Shown piece by piece: positions 5,971-9,061 of a stretch of 9,061 nucleotides of DNA (positions within the stretch are counted from its first letter, which is position 1; every line of letters begins with the position of its first letter). Source of the DNA: JBOICV01 sp050740255 (lineage in GTDB: Bacteria > Pseudomonadota > Gammaproteobacteria > Nevskiales > JBOICV01); NCBI GenBank assembly GCA_050740255.1, contig JBOICV010000050.1, forward strand, positions 1 to 9,061. Direction: 5' to 3'. The notes under the pieces were generated by a model. That model ran no database searches. It saw only the letters and a list, made by a program, of their open reading frames with translations, and was not told the origin of the DNA. Both the position numbers and the translations under genes were made by a program.

Positions 5971-8565
5971 ATGAAGAACCCGTTTACTGCCGAGGCTATT
6001 CTAAAATTCGTCGAGCCGATCGTGTATGCCTGGCGCATACCGATGCTGATCGCGCTGATTCTGTTAACCGTGTTCTTTGGCTATAAGGCTTCGCAGACCT
6101 TCGTGGACGCGGGTTTCGACAAATCCATTCCGCTGGAGCACCCCTATATGTCGGTGCTCAAGAAATACCAGGCGGACTTCGGCGGCGGCAACACCGTGCT
6201 CGTGGCGGTAATCCAGAAAGAAGGCGAGATTTACAACGAGAAATTTCTCGACACGCTCAAGAAAGCCACCGACGCGGTGTTCTTCCTGCCGGGCGTGGAC
6301 CGCTCGCGGGTCACTTCGCTGTTCACGCCCAATACGCGTTATATCGAGGTGGTGGAAGGCGGTTTTGCGGGCGGCAACGTGATTCCGGCCGAGTACGCAC
6401 CAAACCCGGAAATGTTCGATCTGGTGAAATCGAACACCGCCAAGGCCGGCGTGATCGGTCGGCTCGTCACCAATGACGAGCGCGGCGCGATGATCACCAG
6501 CGAGCTGCTGGAGTTCGATCCGGTCAGCAACGAGAAACTGAATTACCAGAGCGTCGCGCACAACCTGGAAGACAAGATTCGCGGCCAGTTCACCAATCCG
6601 AGGCGCTACGAGTACAAGCTGACCAGCGATTACGGCGAGCTCAAGGCCGGCACAGTGGTGTATGTGGGGTACTCGGAGCCTGGCGGTCTGCTCGGCTTCA
6701 AAACCCTCACCGCCGAGCAGAAAACGCCGGACGGCAAACCGATCTTCGTCAAGGGCGCCGACGTGGAATGGGTCGAGGCGGATAATCCCGACTACAACCC
6801 CGACGTGGACGTGCACATCATCGGCTTCGCCAAGGTCGTGGGCGATGTGACCGACGCCACCGGCGCGGTGCTGCTGTTCTTCGCCATCTCGGTGCTGATG
6901 ACCTTCGTACTGCTGTGGATGTACAGCGCCTCATTCAAGCTGAGCGTGCTGGTGATCGTTTGCGCCGTGGTGGCGGTGGTGTGGGAGTTCGGCCTGCTGG
7001 TCAGCCTGGGCTATGGGCTCGATCCCTTTGCCATCCTGGTGCCCTTCCTGATCGTCGCGGTATCGGTTTCGCACGGCGTGCAGTACGTGAACTCGTGGGT
7101 CGGCTTTCTGGCCGCCGGGGTCAAACCCTACGACGCTTCGCTGTTCAGTTTCCGCCGGCTGGCCATCGCCGGCACCACCGCACTGATTACCGACCTCGCG
7201 GGCTTTCTGACCATCCTGCTGATCCCGATTGACATCATCCGCGAGATGGCGATCAACGCCTCGCTCGGCATGGCGGCGATCATCATCACCAACAAAATCC
7301 TCGCCCCGATTCTGCTGACCTATATCACGGTCAAGGATGTACCGGGCTTTCAGCGCAAACAGCAGTGGCGCGACGATTTGCTGGATCCGATGTTCCGGCT
7401 GGTCGCCAATGTGGTCAAGCCGGTACCCGCGACAATAATGGTGACGCTGGCCGCCATCGTGTTCGGCCTGTCCCTGTGGGGCCACCAGTTCAACATCATC
7501 GGCGACGCCCAGCGCGGCGTACCCGAGCTATGGCCGGACTCGCGCTACAACCAGGACAGCAACGCCATCGGCGACAACTTCGCCATCGGCACCGACATCA
7601 TCAAGGTCATCGCCGAGACCAAGCCGGAGGCCTGCATTGACCACGCCGTCATGTCCGAGGTGGATCGCTTCATCTGGCATATGGAGAACACGCCGGGCGT
7701 GTCTTCGGTCATCGCGCTGGCGCAGCTCGCCAAGCAGGTCAACATGGGCTTTAACGAAGGCTCGCCCAAGTTCAAGGTGCTGCCGCGCAACCGCTTCAGC
7801 ATGTCGCAGTCCATCACGCCGATTCCAACCTCGTCCGGTCTGCTGAACCCCGACTGCTCGGCCATGGCGCTGGTGATTTTTACCGCCGACCACAAGGCGG
7901 AAACCATCGCGCACATCGTCAACGAGATCAAAAAGTTCGAACAGAACAAGGAGAGTCAGGACATCACCTTCTCCCTGGCCTCGGGCAATGTCGGCGTGAT
8001 GGCCGCGACCAACGAAGTGGTGCATGACAAGGAAGACGATATCGTCTACTGGGTCTACGGCGTCATCATCGTATTCCTGTGGCTGTCTTTCGGCTCGTTT
8101 TCCGGGCTGCTCTGCGTGGTCGTCCCGCTGTACTGCGTGTCGGAGCTGGCCTATGCCGTCATGGCCTATTTCGACATCGGCCTGAAGGTCGCTACCCTGC
8201 CGGTGCTGGGCCTGGCGGTGGGTATCGGCGTGGACTACGGCATCTACAGCTACTCGGTACTGCGCGAAGGTTACAAGGATCACCATCTGTCGCTGTATGA
8301 CGCGATGTATCGCACCATGCGCAAGACCGGCCGCGCGATTCTGTTCACCGGCATCACGCTCACGCTGGGTGTAACCACCTGGCTGTGGTCCGACCTGAAA
8401 TTCCAGGCTGACATGGGCCTGCTGCTGGCCTTCATGTTCATTATGAATATGTTCGGCGCCTTGCTGCTGCTGCCCGCGCTGGCTTACTTCCTGATGAATT
8501 ACGACGTGCCGGACGTCAAGGCCAGGCTTGAAGACATTGACGAAACCAAGTCCGGCGTGCATTGA
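5971..8565 (+). CDS. RND-superfamily (MMPL-type) inner-membrane exporter
   Basis: The 864-residue protein has the RND layout of two repeats: TM1 (~23-42), a periplasmic domain (~43-296), TM2-6 (~297-318, 323-345, 352-376, 398-419, 426-452), TM7 (~486-506), a second periplasmic domain (~507-690), and TM8-12 (~693-841). Size and loop lengths fit the MMPL/HpnN group, which moves lipids and other hydrophobic molecules using the proton gradient, rather than the ~1040-residue AcrB-type drug pumps. TM10 contains GLAVGIGVDYGIYSYS with Asp755-Tyr756, the proton-relay type pair of MmpL3-like pumps. TM4 reads VSVSHGVQYVN, with Ser367-His368 at the matching place. Cys555 and Cys629 in the second periplasmic domain could form a disulfide. 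ATG 5971 follows a CAGGAAG ribosome binding site 26 bp after the YCF48 gene. No membrane-fusion protein or TolC gene is adjacent, which suggests that the YCF48 and DUF1302 proteins complete the path. The substrate is unknown. Confidence 0.92.
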   Translation: MKNPFTAEAILKFVEPIVYAWRIPMLIALILLTVFFGYKASQTFVDAGFDKSIPLEHPYMSVLKKYQADFGGGNTVLVAVIQKEGEIYNEKFLDTLKKATDAVFFLPGVDRSRVTSLFTPNTRYIEVVEGGFAGGNVIPAEYAPNPEMFDLVKSNTAKAGVIGRLVTNDERGAMITSELLEFDPVSNEKLNYQSVAHNLEDKIRGQFTNPRRYEYKLTSDYGELKAGTVVYVGYSEPGGLLGFKTLTAEQKTPDGKPIFVKGADVEWVEADNPDYNPDVDVHIIGFAKVVGDVTDATGAVLLFFAISVLMTFVLLWMYSASFKLSVLVIVCAVVAVVWEFGLLVSLGYGLDPFAILVPFLIVAVSVSHGVQYVNSWVGFLAAGVKPYDASLFSFRRLAIAGTTALITDLAGFLTILLIPIDIIREMAINASLGMAAIIITNKILAPILLTYITVKDVPGFQRKQQWRDDLLDPMFRLVANVVKPVPATIMVTLAAIVFGLSLWGHQFNIIGDAQRGVPELWPDSRYNQDSNAIGDNFAIGTDIIKVIAETKPEACIDHAVMSEVDRFIWHMENTPGVSSVIALAQLAKQVNMGFNEGSPKFKVLPRNRFSMSQSITPIPTSSGLLNPDCSAMALVIFTADHKAETIAHIVNEIKKFEQNKESQDITFSLASGNVGVMAATNEVVHDKEDDIVYWVYGVIIVFLWLSFGSFSGLLCVVVPLYCVSELAYAVMAYFDIGLKVATLPVLGLAVGIGVDYGIYSYSVLREGYKDHHLSLYDAMYRTMRKTGRAILFTGITLTLGVTTWLWSDLKFQADMGLLLAFMFIMNMFGALLLLPALAYFLMNYDVPDVKARLEDIDETKSGVH

Positions 8566-8571
8566 TTCTTG

Positions 8572-8599
8572 CTGAAAAAGCGCTTCCGCACTGTTTCAG
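8572..8599 (+). terminator. Weak hairpin after the RND gene
   Basis: CTGAAA (8572-8577) pairs with TTTCAG (8594-8599) around a 16-nt loop that contains the palindrome AAGCGCTT. No U-run follows. It lies 6 bp after the RND stop, so it may mark the 3' end of the operon, but terminator function is doubtful. The rest of the 121-bp gap (to 8686) shows no clear promoter; a small dyad GCTGA/TCAGC is at 8646-8662. Confidence 0.22.
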
Positions 8600-8674
8600 T
8601 GTCGCCAGCCGAAGTGAGCCAGGGTTTTAGCGTACCCAGCGGGATGCTGACTTCATATCAGCCGTCGCAGCCAC

Positions 8675-8680
8675 GAGGAA
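8675..8680 (+). promoter_or_regulatory. Ribosome binding site of the 3'-truncated membrane protein gene
   Basis: GAGGAA lies 6 nt before ATG 8687. This good match and spacing supports the start and the reality of the open frame that runs off the window. Confidence 0.65.
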
Positions 8681-8686
8681 GCTGAC

Positions 8687-9061
8687 ATGCAACATCCGGC
8701 GATCAAGTTTGCTGGCGTCGGGCTGATGCTCGGCGTGGTGGCGGCGGCCGCACTGACCGGCGGCAGTCCGCCCACGCTGTTCGGCGTCCGCGCCGAATTC
8801 CTGCTGTTCGCACTCACGCTCGCCGGCGTCGCGCTGCTGCATCACCGCACCTTCGAGGTCGCGGTCACCGGCCTGGGCTTTATTCTGCTGCTCAAGTTTC
8901 TGAGCGTGCCGGCATTCCACCTCGGCGAGCATTTGCAGCACGAGTGGCTGATTCTCACCAATCTGCTCGGCCTGCTGCTGGGCTTCGCGGTGCTGGCGCG
9001 GCATTTCGAGCAGTCGGAAGCGCCGGAGTTGCTGCCGCGTTATCTTCCCGACGGCTTCATG
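8687..9061 (+). CDS. N-terminal part of a polytopic membrane transporter, citrate/ArsB-NhaD-like (3' truncated by window edge)
   Basis: The frame is open for 125 codons from ATG 8687 to the window end with no stop. Hydrophobic segments lie near residues 8-24, 36-51, 57-73 and 88-104, so it is an inner-membrane protein. The pattern of a short N-terminal helix, LFGVRAEFLLFALTLAGVALLHH, then GEHLQHEWLILTNLLGLLLGFAVLARHFE and LLPRYLPD recalls, from memory, the start of proteins annotated as citrate transporter or ArsB/NhaD-type permease (ion transporter superfamily). In those the region precedes the first conserved transport motif, which would lie beyond the window, so substrate and subfamily cannot be checked here. 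It is separated from the RND gene by 121 bp and has its own good ribosome binding site, so membership of the same operon is uncertain. Confidence 0.65.
   Translation, partial: MQHPAIKFAGVGLMLGVVAAAALTGGSPPTLFGVRAEFLLFALTLAGVALLHHRTFEVAVTGLGFILLLKFLSVPAFHLGEHLQHEWLILTNLLGLLLGFAVLARHFEQSEAPELLPRYLPDGFM

Noticed and set aside
7528..8562. 344-codon open frame on the minus strand opposite the RND gene
   Set aside because: It is the shadow of a well-supported membrane protein gene; the product is rich in His, Gln, Arg and Val with no family resemblance.

Overview
The window looks like a piece of a GC-rich gammaproteobacterial chromosome. The strongest pointer is an rluD-pgeF pair at the left end, the order found in many gammaproteobacteria, together with a DUF1302 outer-membrane protein of the type common in Pseudomonas-like and Nevskiales-like genomes. 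No genus can be named from the sequence alone. Every gene I can support is on the + strand.

Layout. (1) Positions 1-258: the 3' end of rluD (23S rRNA pseudouridine synthase), whose last ~14 codons and stop are supplied by a repeat. (2) About 214-690: seven tandem copies of a ~72-bp unit. Each has a G/C-rich hairpin (CCCCCCTTT, 3-nt loop, AAAGGGGGG) and a conserved ~50-nt linker. The array fills the whole gap between rluD and pgeF. (3) 700-1443: pgeF (YfiH/DUF152), a cytoplasmic metal-dependent peptidoglycan-precursor editing enzyme. (4) 1473-2246: a ZIP-family metal transporter with a His-rich loop. (5) 2247-2494: a ~250-bp leader/intergenic region with hairpins, an AT-rich patch and a possible 22-codon leader ORF. 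(6) 2495-8565: a compact three-gene operon. It encodes a DUF1302 outer-membrane beta-barrel candidate, a secreted YCF48/BNR-repeat protein and an RND/MMPL-type inner-membrane exporter, with gaps of 42 and 26 bp. (7) 8687-9061 (open at the right edge): the N-terminal part of a polytopic membrane protein resembling citrate/ArsB-NhaD-type ion transporters.

How the genes fit together. rluD, pgeF and the ZIP gene look like housekeeping or metal-supply functions and may be co-transcribed through the repeat array. The 2495-8565 operon has one inner-membrane pump, one periplasmic repeat protein and one outer-membrane barrel. This suggests a trans-envelope export or trafficking route for a hydrophobic substrate, without a classical membrane-fusion protein or TolC gene nearby. 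The substrate cannot be read from the sequence.

The parts most worth a second look are the palindromic tandem array that has entered the end of rluD and abuts the pgeF ribosome binding site, and the DUF1302-YCF48-RND operon, which lacks the frequent DUF1329 partner and whose pump has an Asp-Tyr pair in TM10 but Ser-His at the matching place in TM4.
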